From: Comamonas sp. 26
GTDB taxonomy: Bacteria > Pseudomonadota > Gammaproteobacteria > Burkholderiales > Burkholderiaceae_C
NCBI RefSeq assembly: GCF_002754475.1
Contig: NZ_PEFL01000003.1
Coordinates: forward strand, 248,001-312,000
Direction of reading: 5' to 3'
Length of the DNA: 64,000 bases
The notes beneath the pieces were generated by a model. It was not told where the DNA came from, searched no databases, and saw only the letters and a program-made list of their open reading frames with translations. Shown piece by piece: positions 11,711-21,253 of the stretch (position 1 is the stretch's first letter; the number at the start of each line of letters is the position of its first letter). Made by a program: the position numbers and the translations under genes.

Positions 11711-12399
11711 TTAAGCCGCAGCTTCCTGCTTGCCCCCACGGGCCTGCATGAACTTGCCCAGACCGACCACCAGCACCGCGCCAGCGGCAGCCGCCACGTA
11801 GTGCAGCCAAGGATGAGCCATGGTGTAGCCGTGCAGCAGGTTGTCGTTGACGATGGTTTCACCGCCCACCCAGCCGATCAGCGCTGCACCCAGCGTGATG
11901 ATGACGGGGAAGCGTTCCATCAGCTTGATCATCAGCGTGGAGCCAAAAACCACCAGAGGGATGGAGATGGCCAGGCCCAGAATCAGCAGAACCATATTGC
12001 CCTGCGCAGTGGCGGCCACGGCGATCACGTTGTCCAGGCTCATCACCAGGTCGGCGATCAGAATGGTGCGAATGGCGACCATCATCGAGCCATTGCCCTT
12101 GGATTCGCCGTCGCCGTCTTCTTCGCCCGTCAGCAGCTGGTAGCCGATCCACAGCAGCAGCACGCCGCCGATGACCTGCAGGAAGGAGAGCTCCAGCAGC
12201 TTGGCTGCCACCACCGTCAGCACAATGCGCAGCACCACGGCTGCGCCAGAGCCAAACATGATGGCTTTTTTCTGCTGTTCAGGGGGAGTGAGCGTGCGGC
12301 GAGCGCAATCACGACGGCGTTGTCGCCGGAGAGGATGATGTTGATCCAGATGATCTTCACCAGACCGATCCAGAAATCGGCGCTATTGAGAAATTCCAT
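11711..12399 (-). pseudogene. TerC-family membrane protein (YjbE-type), frame broken by one base
   Basis: TerC/YjbE-type proteins are polytopic membrane proteins linked to metal-ion (manganese) homeostasis. The first frame gives MEFLNSADFWIGLVKIIW and the conserved metal-site stretch IILSGDNAVVIALAARSL, then goes out of frame. The second frame resumes with KKAIMFGSGAAVVLRIVLT and runs to the stop, including a second conserved segment DLVMSLDNVIAVA. The total of 689 nt is one short of 230 codons. The missing base fits a G5 run (12282-12286) where six would give RSLPPEQQKKAI, as in relatives. The start at 12399 has GGAG 6 nt upstream. An A AAA AAG heptamer in the first frame (minus strand of 12265-12271) could restore it by -1 slippage. 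Sequencing error is also possible. Confidence 0.82.
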
Positions 12400-12423
12400 T
12401 GATGACTCCACTGTTTTGAATAT

Positions 12424-12455
12424 GAAAGCGCCGCTTGAGGCGGCGCTTTCTTTTA
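12424..12455. terminator. Terminator between sucD and terC
   Basis: A perfect 11-bp stem pairs GAAAGCGCCGC (12424-12434) with GCGGCGCTTTC (12440-12450) across a TTGAG loop. It lies after the sucD stop on the minus strand. The T-tract (TTTT at 12451-12454) is on the plus side, so it may act weakly for sucD or mainly stabilise the 3' end. Confidence 0.6.
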
Positions 12456-12545
12456 AGAGTGGAGGCAGTTTAGGGGCCTGAGCCCACTTTGCCAGTTCGT
12501 AATACTGCGTAAATTCAGCGCAGCATTACGAACTCTGCACAGGAC

Positions 12546-13445
12546 TTACTTCTTCAGCAGGCCTTGCAGCAGGCGACCCATTTCGGATGGGTTGCGAGTG
12601 ATGGTGAAACCGCACTCTTCCATGACAGCCAGCTTGGCATCTGCAGTGTCAGCGCCACCGGAGATCAGGGCACCTGCGTGGCCCATGCGCTTGCCGGGAG
12701 GAGCAGTCACGCCAGCGATGAAGCCGACGATTGGTTTCTTCATATTGGCCTTGCACCACATGGCGGCTTCAGCTTCATCGGGACCGCCGATTTCACCGAT
12801 CATGATCACGGCATCGGTGTCGGGATCGTCGTTGAAAGCGCGCATCACGTCGATGTGCTTCAGGCCGTTGATGGGGTCGCCACCAATACCGACTGCGGAC
12901 GACTGGCCAATGCCCAGTTCGCTCAGCTGAGCCACGGCTTCGTAAGTCAGCGTGCCGGAGCGCGAGACCACGCCGATGCGGCCCTTCTTGTGGATGTGGC
13001 CGGGCATGATGCCGATCTTGATTTCGTCAGGCGTAATCAGACCGGGGCAGTTCGGGCCCAGCAGCAGAGTTTCCTTGCCGCCAGCCGCCACCTTGGCGCG
13101 CATTTTGTTGCGCACTTCCAGCATGTCACGGACAGGGATGCCTTCGGTAATGCAGATGGCCAGGTCCAGGTCGGCTTCAACCGCTTCCCAGATGGCAGCA
13201 GCAGCACCTGCGGGAGGCACATAGATCACGGACACGGTGGCGCCAGTTTCCTTGGCTGCGTCTTTGACGGAACCAAAGATTGGGATGTCGAAAATCTTTT
13301 CGCCAGCCTTCTTGGGGTTCACACCGGCGACGAAGCAGTTCTTGCCGTTCGCGTATTCCTGGCACTTTTCAGTGTGGAATTGACCAGTCTTGCCAGTAAT
13401 GCCCTGGGTAATGACTTTGGTGTCTTTATTGATAAAGATCGACAT
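12546..13445 (-). CDS. sucD: Succinate-CoA ligase, alpha subunit
   Basis: 299 residues. With SucC it converts succinyl-CoA to succinate with substrate-level phosphorylation in the TCA cycle. The CoA-binding N-terminus is seen as VITQGITGKTGQFHTEKCQE, and the phosphorylated-histidine loop as MGHAGALISGG near residue 250. It lies 20 bp downstream of sucC on the same strand, with GGAG before its ATG, forming a standard sucCD operon. Confidence 0.97.
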   Translation of the reverse strand: MSIFINKDTKVITQGITGKTGQFHTEKCQEYANGKNCFVAGVNPKKAGEKIFDIPIFGSVKDAAKETGATVSVIYVPPAGAAAAIWEAVEADLDLAICITEGIPVRDMLEVRNKMRAKVAAGGKETLLLGPNCPGLITPDEIKIGIMPGHIHKKGRIGVVSRSGTLTYEAVAQLSELGIGQSSAVGIGGDPINGLKHIDVMRAFNDDPDTDAVIMIGEIGGPDEAEAAMWCKANMKKPIVGFIAGVTAPPGKRMGHAGALISGGADTADAKLAVMEECGFTITRNPSEMGRLLQGLLKK

Positions 13446-13465
13446 GTGTGTATCTCCGGGGCGTA

Positions 13466-14626
<1,161 letters not shown>

Positions 14627-15108
14627 GACTTTGTCTCTCTGAACTGAGGGGAAATACCCGCTTGTCACAGACTCTGTAGAGCCTGGCCATCGGGTTCTTA
14701 TGACATGGCGAGGAGGAATGTACCATGCTGCACCGCGCAAAACGACCCCTCAATATGCGCAGAATCCACAATTTCGCGCATCTTTGTCGCGTTCACGAAA
14801 TTGCTGCAATGTATTGAATTCGTTGAAAAAATCATGTCTACACGATATTTTTTCTTCCCGCAACTTTCTTATGTCTTATATAAAAGTGAAGGGCCTTGGG
14901 CCCCTCGTGGCGGGCAGGCTGGCAATGTGCTGACAACCGGCAATAGTCACAGCATGAACTAGGCCATTTGTGGGTGATTTGCCTAAAACACAGGCAACGC
15001 GCATCCCACCTCAGATTCAAGGACAATCGACGCCGGAAAGCGGCAATGGTGCCGCAGGCAGCGGCATGAAAACAATCAAATGCGCGCGCCGGTGCAGGAG
15101 AAAATGCA
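14627..15108. promoter_or_regulatory. sucC/argC divergent intergenic region
   Basis: A 482-bp gap between divergent sucC and argC. It is AT-richer around 14815-14890, including TTATATAA (14876-14883), a plausible -10 region for either direction. A GGGCC..GGCCC pair at 14890-14903 can fold. I see no gene in it. Confidence 0.4.
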
Positions 15109-16041
15109 ATGGCAAAAGTCTTTATCGACGGTGAAGCAGGGACCACAGGTCTGCAAATCCGTGATCGTCTGGTAGATTTCGCAGGGGTAGAGCTGGTCAG
15201 TATCGACCCCGCACTGCGCAAAGACCCTGCCGCCAAACGTGCTCTGATTGCCGGTGTCGATCTGGTCATCCTGTGCCTGCACGACGATGCAGCCCGCGAA
15301 ACCGCCGCCGTGGTGGACTCCATCACCTTAGAGACTGGCCGCGCCATCAAGATCATTGATGCATCGACCGCCCACCGCACGGCGCCCGACTGGGTCTACG
15401 GCTTCCCCGAACTGCGCGCAGGCCAGCTCGACGCCGTGAAGACCGCCACCCGCGTCTCCAACCCCGGCTGCTACGCCACGGGTGCCATCGCCCTGCTGGC
15501 ACCTCTGGTGGCTGCGGGCCTGATTCCTGCGGACTTCCCTGTCAGCCTGCCTTCCGTGTCCGGTTATTCGGGCGGCGGCCGCCCCATGATTGAAGCCTAT
15601 GAGGCCGGCAACGCCGCGCCTTACGAGGCTTATGCACTGGGCCTGTCGCACAAGCACATCCCCGAAATCCTGCACTACACCGGTATGACACGCCGCCCCG
15701 TGTTCATCCCCGCAGTCAGCAACTTTGCCCAAGGCATGCTGGTGCAACTGCCGCTGCACCTCGACCTGCTGCCCAGCGCGCCCAAGGCCGTCGACCTGCA
15801 CGATGCCCTGGCCAGCCACTACTCCGCCACCAACACGCCCGCCAACTGGGTCAGCGTGCTGCCCCCGACAGACGACAACAAGCTGGCCGCCGACACCTTG
15901 GCCAATACCAACAAGCTGGAGCTGCGCGTGTTTGCCAACGAGCAATACCGCCAGGCCGTGCTGATTGCGCGCCTGGACAACCTGGGCAAAGGTGCCAGCG
16001 GCGCTGCCGTGCAGAACCTGCAGATCATGCTGGGCCTGTAA
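15109..16041 (+). CDS. argC: N-acetyl-gamma-glutamyl-phosphate reductase (short type)
   Basis: A 310-residue ArgC of the shorter type 2 class. It reduces N-acetylglutamyl phosphate to the semialdehyde with NADPH in arginine synthesis. The N-terminal nucleotide-binding stretch is [18 protein letters not shown], and the catalytic Cys is C121 in [12 protein letters not shown] at 15109 has AGGAG upstream (GTGCAGGAGAAAATGCA gives an ideal spacing). It stands alone, with a terminator immediately downstream. Confidence 0.95.
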   Translation: MAKVFIDGEAGTTGLQIRDRLVDFAGVELVSIDPALRKDPAAKRALIAGVDLVILCLHDDAARETAAVVDSITLETGRAIKIIDASTAHRTAPDWVYGFPELRAGQLDAVKTATRVSNPGCYATGAIALLAPLVAAGLIPADFPVSLPSVSGYSGGGRPMIEAYEAGNAAPYEAYALGLSHKHIPEILHYTGMTRRPVFIPAVSNFAQGMLVQLPLHLDLLPSAPKAVDLHDALASHYSATNTPANWVSVLPPTDDNKLAADTLANTNKLELRVFANEQYRQAVLIARLDNLGKGASGAAVQNLQIMLGL

Positions 16042-16067
16042 GCCACCCGGATCAGTATCAGTACAGG

Positions 16068-16092
16068 AACGGCCCGCATGGGCCGTTTTTTT
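16068..16092 (+). terminator. argC terminator
   Basis: AACGGCCC (16068-16075), a GCAT loop and GGGCCGTT (16080-16087) form a perfect stem followed by a T-run to 16092. It lies 27 bp after the argC stop. Confidence 0.85.
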
Positions 16093-16228
16093 CGTCTACG
16101 CTTTGCTTCTGAAGCCAGAGCGGCCAGCGCACATCGATGGCTATATTTATGCAAAAAATGGCACGAAACCAAGTCAAGACAAGCGCAAACAGCTATGCAT
16201 TCAGGAGTGTCTTCTGGAGCGCACAGGT

Positions 16229-17140
16229 ATGACCAAAATGGACGCCACAGACAAAGCCACCCTCATCGGCCTGCTGGCCGTACTCTGCTGGAGCTGCACC
16301 ATAGGCCTGATGCGCGCTGTGGCCGAGCCATTGGGGGCCGTGGGCGGTGCCGCAGCGCTCTACACCACAGCTGCCATCTGCATTGCCGTGGCGCGCGGGC
16401 GCAAAGGCTGGCGTGAAGTGGCCCGCTGGCGCGAAATGCACCCGGTTTATCTTTGGGGCTGCGGCGTGCTGTTTGTGATTTATGAGGTCTGCCTGTCCGT
16501 CGCCGTGGGGCTGGCTCATGATCGCGCTCAGGCCATGGAAATCGGCGTTATCAACTACCTCTGGCCCAGCCTCACCATCGCCCTGGCCGTGCTCTGCCGC
16601 CAGCAATTCGCGCGCTGGTGGCTGTGGCCAGGCTTGCTGATTTGCCTGTGGGGTCTGGCCCGCGTGCTGGGTGGCGAAAGCTTCAGCCTGCCCACGCTGT
16701 GGGCCCATGTGCAAGGCAACCCGCTGGCCTACGGCATGGCCTTTGCCGCTGCCATGCTCTGGCCCACCTACTCGCTGCTGGCACGCCGCTATGGCGCAGG
16801 TTTTAACGCCGTGGGTTTGTTTGTAACCGGCACGGCCCTCGTGTTGTGGCTGCAATGGTTCAGGCTGGATGCTGCGCCCGTCATGCAATGGTCATGGACT
16901 GCTGGCGCGCAACTGTTCATAGCCGGCGCGCTGACGGCGCTGGGCTACAGCTGCTGGGAACACGGTATTCAGCATGGCAAGCTGGCCGTGCTGGCGGCGG
17001 CCTCGTATTTCACGCCCGTGCTCTCAGCACTCATGGCCAGCCTACTACTGCAAGTGCTGCCGGGCTGGAGCTTCTGGCAAGGCGTGGCGCTGGTTACGCT
17101 GGGGTCGTTGATCTGCTGGTGGGCGACGCGCAGTCAATAA
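16229..17140 (+). CDS. YddG-like DMT exporter
   Basis: A 303-residue ten-helix DMT protein. The N-terminus (KATLIGLLAVLCWSCTIGLM, then EPLGAVGGAAALYT) closely resembles E. coli YddG, an aromatic amino acid exporter of 293 residues. Two EamA halves are present, the second from about residue 170. The start at 16229 is chosen by alignment to YddG and has GGAG 11 nt upstream; the longer open frame runs back into argC and a family B repeat fragment (16178-16206). Substrate is inferred only by similarity. Confidence 0.82.
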   Translation: MTKMDATDKATLIGLLAVLCWSCTIGLMRAVAEPLGAVGGAAALYTTAAICIAVARGRKGWREVARWREMHPVYLWGCGVLFVIYEVCLSVAVGLAHDRAQAMEIGVINYLWPSLTIALAVLCRQQFARWWLWPGLLICLWGLARVLGGESFSLPTLWAHVQGNPLAYGMAFAAAMLWPTYSLLARRYGAGFNAVGLFVTGTALVLWLQWFRLDAAPVMQWSWTAGAQLFIAGALTALGYSCWEHGIQHGKLAVLAAASYFTPVLSALMASLLLQVLPGWSFWQGVALVTLGSLICWWATRSQ

Positions 17141-17159
17141 GGGGACGACTCTATGGCTA

Positions 17160-17208
17160 AAACAGGCATCCAGCGCCCAATGGTATTGCGCTAGCAGCTA
17201 TTAAATCA
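17160..17208 (-). repeat. Dispersed intergenic repeat, family B, copy 3
   Basis: On the minus strand it reads TTTAATAGCTGCTAGCGCAA then TACCATTGGGCGCTGGATGCC. It matches the family B ends and central GCGC blocks and lies between the convergent yddG-like gene and the membrane protein gene. Confidence 0.6.
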
Positions 17209-17229
17209 GGAGTCACTCTGATGTGACAG

Positions 17230-17955
17230 CTACGCCGTCAGCCAGATGCCTACGCCCAGCACCACGACGTGTACGCCCATCAAAAGCCACAGCAGCGTCC
17301 ACGATGGCTCGGCCATGTCTTCCAGTAAGCCGTGCACCTTGTCGCCCAGAAAAGCGCGCAGCGCCGGGTCGCCTTTGCTGGCCTCGGTGCCCCACTCGAT
17401 GCGGGTCTGCCCCCATTCGTCCATCAAATCAGACAGCGGCAGGCGGTTGAGAACCGTGCGCACCACCCACTGCACGGCGCGGCCGTCGCCAATCCACGGT
17501 TTCAGGTGCTCCATGGCGGTGCCCATGGTCAGCAGGTCCGCCGTTTTGTGCATGGCCTTGTGCGCGCGGGGCATGGATTCCACGCGCTGAGCCAGCATCT
17601 CGGCCAGCCGCTGCGACAGGCCCTGGCCGTAACGCGCCACCAGCTTGCCCGTGGCGCGAGCACGCCCGATCTGCAAGCCGATAAAGACGTAAGCCGGAAT
17701 GATGAACACCAGCAGCAAGGCCACCACCAGCGACGGTGAAAACAGCAGGGTAATAAAGGCCCCCGCTCCGCCCGCATGGGCCGCTGCGGGCATGCCCGGC
17801 CCGTTCAGCCGCGTGAAGTAGAACGCGGTCGTGGTGCAGCCCAGCACCAGCGCCAGTGCAAGACCGAGCATCAAGCCGCCCAGCAGGGATTTACCGGCAC
17901 TCAGGCCAACGCGCAGGGCGGATGGGGAATCTGTATTCGAGGCGGCAGCGGGCAT
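17230..17955 (-). CDS. Uncharacterised membrane protein
   Basis: A 241-residue protein I do not recognise. It has a hydrophobic helix at about 25-50 (LLGGLMLGLALALVLGCTTT), another at about 75-97 (LVVALLLVFIIPAYVFIGLQ) and a C-terminal helix (TLLWLLMGVHVVVLGVGIWL). Between the second and third is a soluble stretch of about 120 residues with charged helices. It lies 40 bp upstream of recX on the other gene's coding strand side and points away from recA/recX control; no function is proposed. Confidence 0.65.
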   Translation of the reverse strand: MPAAASNTDSPSALRVGLSAGKSLLGGLMLGLALALVLGCTTTAFYFTRLNGPGMPAAAHAGGAGAFITLLFSPSLVVALLLVFIIPAYVFIGLQIGRARATGKLVARYGQGLSQRLAEMLAQRVESMPRAHKAMHKTADLLTMGTAMEHLKPWIGDGRAVQWVVRTVLNRLPLSDLMDEWGQTRIEWGTEASKGDPALRAFLGDKVHGLLEDMAEPSWTLLWLLMGVHVVVLGVGIWLTA

Positions 17956-17995
17956 GCAGGGTCCTTTGCATCACAGAGTCAAACGGGTGGCTGAA

Positions 17996-18472
17996 TCAGT
18001 CAGCCTCATCACCTTCGTTGAGGTCCGAGTATGGTGCCTCTCGCAAAACTCGCGAAGCCACGCCCGAGGAAAAGCCCCGCGACGCCATAAAGCGCAGCTG
18101 TTTGGCTTTTTCCTTGATGTCGGCGGGCGGCATGCCAAAGCGCTTGCACCACAACTCGCGGGCGCGCTCCAGCTCGGTGTCGCGCAATTGCTCGCTGGCG
18201 TTGCGCACCATTTCATCGTCCAGCCCTTTGCTGCGCAGCTCCTGCACCAACCGCGCCATGCCAAAACGGCTGGCCTTGCTATGAATGACGGAGTCCACCA
18301 CCCGCTGCTCGCTGATGAAGCCGCGCTTTTCCAGCTCATCCAGAGTGGCGCGCAGATCGTCGCCCTCTTCCACATGCGGCGCCAGCTTGCGCTGCAACTC
18401 CAGCCGCGAATGCTCGCGCTGACTGAGCAGCTTCAAGGCGCGACCTTTGAGCGAGAGCTTGGCAAAGCTCAT
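17996..18472 (-). CDS. recX: RecA regulatory protein RecX
   Basis: 158 residues of three-helix RecX repeats (LKLLSQREHSRLELQRKLAP; EKRGFISEQRVVDSVIHSKA; AKQLRFMASRGFSSGVASRVL). RecX caps and inhibits RecA filaments. It lies 178 bp downstream of recA on the same strand, the standard position. The start at 18472 (MSFAKLSLKGRAL) is preferred over the longer frame from 18634, whose first part lies in the family A repeat. Confidence 0.92.
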   Translation of the reverse strand: MSFAKLSLKGRALKLLSQREHSRLELQRKLAPHVEEGDDLRATLDELEKRGFISEQRVVDSVIHSKASRFGMARLVQELRSKGLDDEMVRNASEQLRDTELERARELWCKRFGMPPADIKEKAKQLRFMASRGFSSGVASRVLREAPYSDLNEGDEAD

Positions 18473-18559
18473 GAACACATCTCCACAACAAAAAAGCGCA
18501 GGGGTTACCTGCGCAAAGATGGCAAACTTTTCAAAACAGGCACGATTCAGTCGAGGGAA

Positions 18560-18650
18560 GCTAGCAAGAGCCGCCCCCAGCGGAGCTATCCGTCCCCCTC
18601 CTTGGCGCGCAGCGCTTAGAGAGGGAGGGCGCACCGCGCCTCAGGGGGAA
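18560..18650 (-). repeat. GC-rich palindromic intergenic repeat, family A, copy 2
   Basis: It contains GCAAGAGCCGCCCCCAGCGG, GTCCCCCTCCTTGGCGCGC and GGGCGCACCGCGCCTCAGGG. The end GGGGGAA directly abuts the recA stop codon, as copy 3 abuts the SET-protein stop. On the recA transcript the arms can fold just after translation ends, between recA and recX. Confidence 0.7.
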
Positions 18651-19766
18651 TTAGCTGATCACACCGTCTTCATCCACGGCTGCATTCTTGTCAGCCTTCT
18701 TGCCCTTGGCGGGCTTGGCCGCTTCTTCACCCGCAGCACCGGGCAGCGGGGCAATGCCCAGACCGTCGCGCACCTTGTTTTCAATTTCAAAGGCCAGTGC
18801 GGGGTTCTCACGCAGGAATTCACGCGAATTGTCACGGCCTTGGCCGATTTTTTCGCCGTTGTAGGCATACCAGGCACCGCTCTTGTCCAGAATCTTGGCA
18901 GTCACACCCATGTCCAGAATTTCGCCTTCGCGGCTGATGCCTTCGCCGAACAGAATGTCGAACTCAGCGGTCTTGAAGGGAGGCGAAACCTTGTTCTTCA
19001 CGACCTTGACCTTGGTTTCGTTGCCGATAACCTCGTCACCCTTTTTGATGCTGCCGGTGCGGCGAATGTCCAGACGCACAGAGGCATAGAACTTCAGCGC
19101 ATTACCGCCGGTTGTGGTTTCTGGCGAACCAAACATCACGCCGATCTTCATACGAATCTGGTTGATGAAGATGACCATGCAGTTGGTCTTCTTGATGGTG
19201 GCGGTCAGCTTGCGCAGCGCCTGGCTCATCAGACGGGCTTGCAGGCCGGGCAGGGAATCACCCATTTCGCCTTCGATTTCAGCCTTGGGGGTCAGCGCAG
19301 CGACCGAGTCAATCACGATCAGGTCCACAGCACCAGAGCGCACCAGGCTGTCGCAAATTTCCAGTGCCTGCTCACCCGTGTCGGGCTGGCTGATCAGCAG
19401 CTCGTTGAGGTTCACACCCAGCTTCTGCGCGTAACCGGTGTCCAGGGCGTGCTCGGCATCAATAAAGGCGCAGGTGCCGGCCTGCTTTTGCATTTCGGCG
19501 ATGACCTGCAGCGTCAGCGTGGTCTTGCCCGACGATTCAGGGCCGTAGATTTCGATCACTCGGCCACGGGGCAGGCCACCTACGCCCAGCGCAATATCCA
19601 GACCCAGCGAACCGGTGGAAACCACCTGAATGTCCTGAATCGCTTCACCTTCACCCAGCTTCATGATGGTGCCTTTGCCAAACTGCTTTTCAATCTGGGC
19701 GAGGGCAGCCGCCAGCGCTTTGGATTTTTCGCTGTTGGCGTCGTTGGTCTTAGCGATGGCGTTCAT
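18651..19766 (-). CDS. recA: Recombinase A
   Basis: A 371-residue RecA, which forms the ATP-dependent strand-exchange filament and activates LexA self-cleavage. Walker A is GPESSGKTT, and loop and signature regions include [20 protein letters not shown] and [20 protein letters not shown]. The C-terminal tail is Lys/Ala-rich then acidic. Two LexA-like sites lie 42-74 bp before the start, and recX follows. Confidence 0.98.
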   Translation of the reverse strand: MNAIAKTNDANSEKSKALAAALAQIEKQFGKGTIMKLGEGEAIQDIQVVSTGSLGLDIALGVGGLPRGRVIEIYGPESSGKTTLTLQVIAEMQKQAGTCAFIDAEHALDTGYAQKLGVNLNELLISQPDTGEQALEICDSLVRSGAVDLIVIDSVAALTPKAEIEGEMGDSLPGLQARLMSQALRKLTATIKKTNCMVIFINQIRMKIGVMFGSPETTTGGNALKFYASVRLDIRRTGSIKKGDEVIGNETKVKVVKNKVSPPFKTAEFDILFGEGISREGEILDMGVTAKILDKSGAWYAYNGEKIGQGRDNSREFLRENPALAFEIENKVRDGLGIAPLPGAAGEEAAKPAKGKKADKNAAVDEDGVIS

Positions 19767-19807
19767 TTCAGGCTCCGGGTAGGTTGGGTGACTGTCTGTG
19801 ATTCAAC

Positions 19808-19840
19808 CTGTTTTTGCATTCAGGCTGGATGCTTGAACAG
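19808..19840 (-). promoter_or_regulatory. Candidate tandem LexA sites of recA
   Basis: Two adjacent 16-mers each differ by one base from CTGT-N8-ACAG: CTGTTTTTGCATTCAG (19808-19823) and CTGGATGCTTGAACAG (19825-19840). They lie 42-74 bp upstream of the recA start. SOS control of recA is general; these exact sites are my inference. Confidence 0.5.
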
Positions 19841-19903
19841 TAGTTTATGGGCTTGTACCGGCCTTATGTTTAAATATTTAGTCAGTTTGCCTTACTATTA
19901 TTC

Positions 19904-20395
19904 ATGAGCGAAATTTCCCCGGTCACCCCTCCTCAAGACGTCTGGCGGCAAACCCATCTGGGCCGTCTGCTGGGCCACGCCATGCGCCGCTTCGATGCGC
20001 GGGTGCTGCAGCTCATGGCCCGCGATGTAGAGGTGCCGCTGGCACTATCCAACCTCGCTGCGCGCGACAAGGTGGGGGCCGCTCATATCCACATCACGCG
20101 GCATCTGTCGCTGGCGGGCGACCGCATTACGGATCTGGCCGAGAAGGCCGGCATGACCAAGCAGGCCATGGCCGATCTGGTTCTGCAATGCGAGGCCTGG
20201 GGCCTGGTCACACGCGAAACCGACCCGCACGATGCGCGCGCCAAGCGTGTGCGTTTTACCGAGGCAGGGCTTGCCTGGCTGCACGCCTTTCATGCCGCTG
20301 TCACGCAGGCTGAAGCCGAGTTTCGCGAAGCCGTGGGAGACGATGTAGCGACCGTTGTAGCGTTGGGGCTGGAGGCTTACGCCGACGGTTACTGA
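19904..20395 (+). CDS. MarR-family transcriptional regulator
   Basis: 163 residues with a winged helix-turn-helix core. The recognition region reads GDRITDLAEKAGMTKQAMAD and is followed by a wing (LVTRETDPHDARAKRVRFTE) typical of MarR proteins. These usually repress nearby efflux or stress genes and release DNA on ligand binding. It is divergent from recA and 100 bp ahead of a response-regulator gene; its target is unknown. Confidence 0.85.
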   Translation: MSEISPVTPPQDVWRQTHLGRLLGHAMRRFDARVLQLMARDVEVPLALSNLAARDKVGAAHIHITRHLSLAGDRITDLAEKAGMTKQAMADLVLQCEAWGLVTRETDPHDARAKRVRFTEAGLAWLHAFHAAVTQAEAEFREAVGDDVATVVALGLEAYADGY

Positions 20396-20495
20396 CGCCC
20401 GCTGGCCGCTGCCAAAAATTCCGCATAGCAAGCAGAGCCCCTCTCTACAATGGCAGCAAAAGTGCAACCAGCACAGATAACAGCAGGAGACAGAG

Positions 20496-21170
20496 ATGCG
20501 CATACTGATTGCCGAAGACGACCAGGTGCTGGCCGATGGATTGCTGCGCACGCTGCGCAGCTCAGGCGCCGTTGTCAGCCATGTAGCCAATGGCAGCGAG
20601 GCCGATACCGCCTTGCTGACCAGCAGCGAATTTGATTTGCTGATTCTGGATCTGGGTCTGCCCAAGGTGCATGGGCTGGAGGTTCTCAGGCGCCTGCGCG
20701 GGCGCGGCGATGCGCTGCCGGTGCTGATTCTGACAGCCGCCGACTCCATTGAGGAACGCGTACAGGGCCTGGACTATGGCGCCGACGACTACATGGCCAA
20801 GCCCTTTGCCCTGTCCGAGCTGGAAGCGCGTGTGCGCGCTCTGACACGGCGCGGCATGGGAGGGGCCAGCTCCACCATCAAGCATGGCCCGCTGGTCTAT
20901 GACCAGACCGGCCGCGTGGCCACCATTGACGGCAAGATGATCGAGCTGTCTGCCCGTGAGCTAGGCCTGCTGGAAGTGTTGCTGCAGCGCGCGGGCCGTC
21001 TGGTCAGCAAAGACCAGCTGGTGGAGCGCCTGTGCGAGTGGGGCGAAGAGGTGAGCAACAACGCCATCGAGGTCTATATCCACCGCCTGCGCAAGAAGAT
21101 CGAGAAGGGGCCGATTCGCATCGCCACCGTACGCGGTCTGGGCTATTGCCTGGAAAAAATCCCTAGCTGA
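20496..21170 (+). CDS. OmpR-family response regulator (TctD-like)
   Basis: 224 residues: a receiver domain with acidic pocket (EDD, residues 7-9), phospho-acceptor D52 (LILDLGLP) and K102 (YMAKPF), then an OmpR-type winged helix (residues 125-220; VEVYIHRLRKKIE-type end). AGGAG precedes the ATG. A histidine kinase gene and a TctC-like binding-protein gene follow on the same strand. This matches TctD-TctE systems that control tricarboxylate uptake, so I infer carboxylate-responsive control of the binding protein. Confidence 0.9.
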   Translation: MRILIAEDDQVLADGLLRTLRSSGAVVSHVANGSEADTALLTSSEFDLLILDLGLPKVHGLEVLRRLRGRGDALPVLILTAADSIEERVQGLDYGADDYMAKPFALSELEARVRALTRRGMGGASSTIKHGPLVYDQTGRVATIDGKMIELSARELGLLEVLLQRAGRLVSKDQLVERLCEWGEEVSNNAIEVYIHRLRKKIEKGPIRIATVRGLGYCLEKIPS

Positions 21171-21183
21171 ACCGATTTCTCAA

Positions 21184-21231
21184 TTCATAGCTGCTAGCGC
21201 TTATTCAGAAAGGGCTAGCGGCCAAAAATGC
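21184..21231 (+). repeat. Dispersed intergenic repeat, family B, copy 4
   Basis: TCATAGCTGCTAGCGCTTAT then TCAGAAAGGGCTAGCGGCCAAAAA is a clear family B copy. It sits inside the two-component operon, in the 83-bp gap between the response regulator and the kinase. Confidence 0.7.
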
Positions 21232-21253
21232 TTAAAACCACCGAGCAGCCGTC

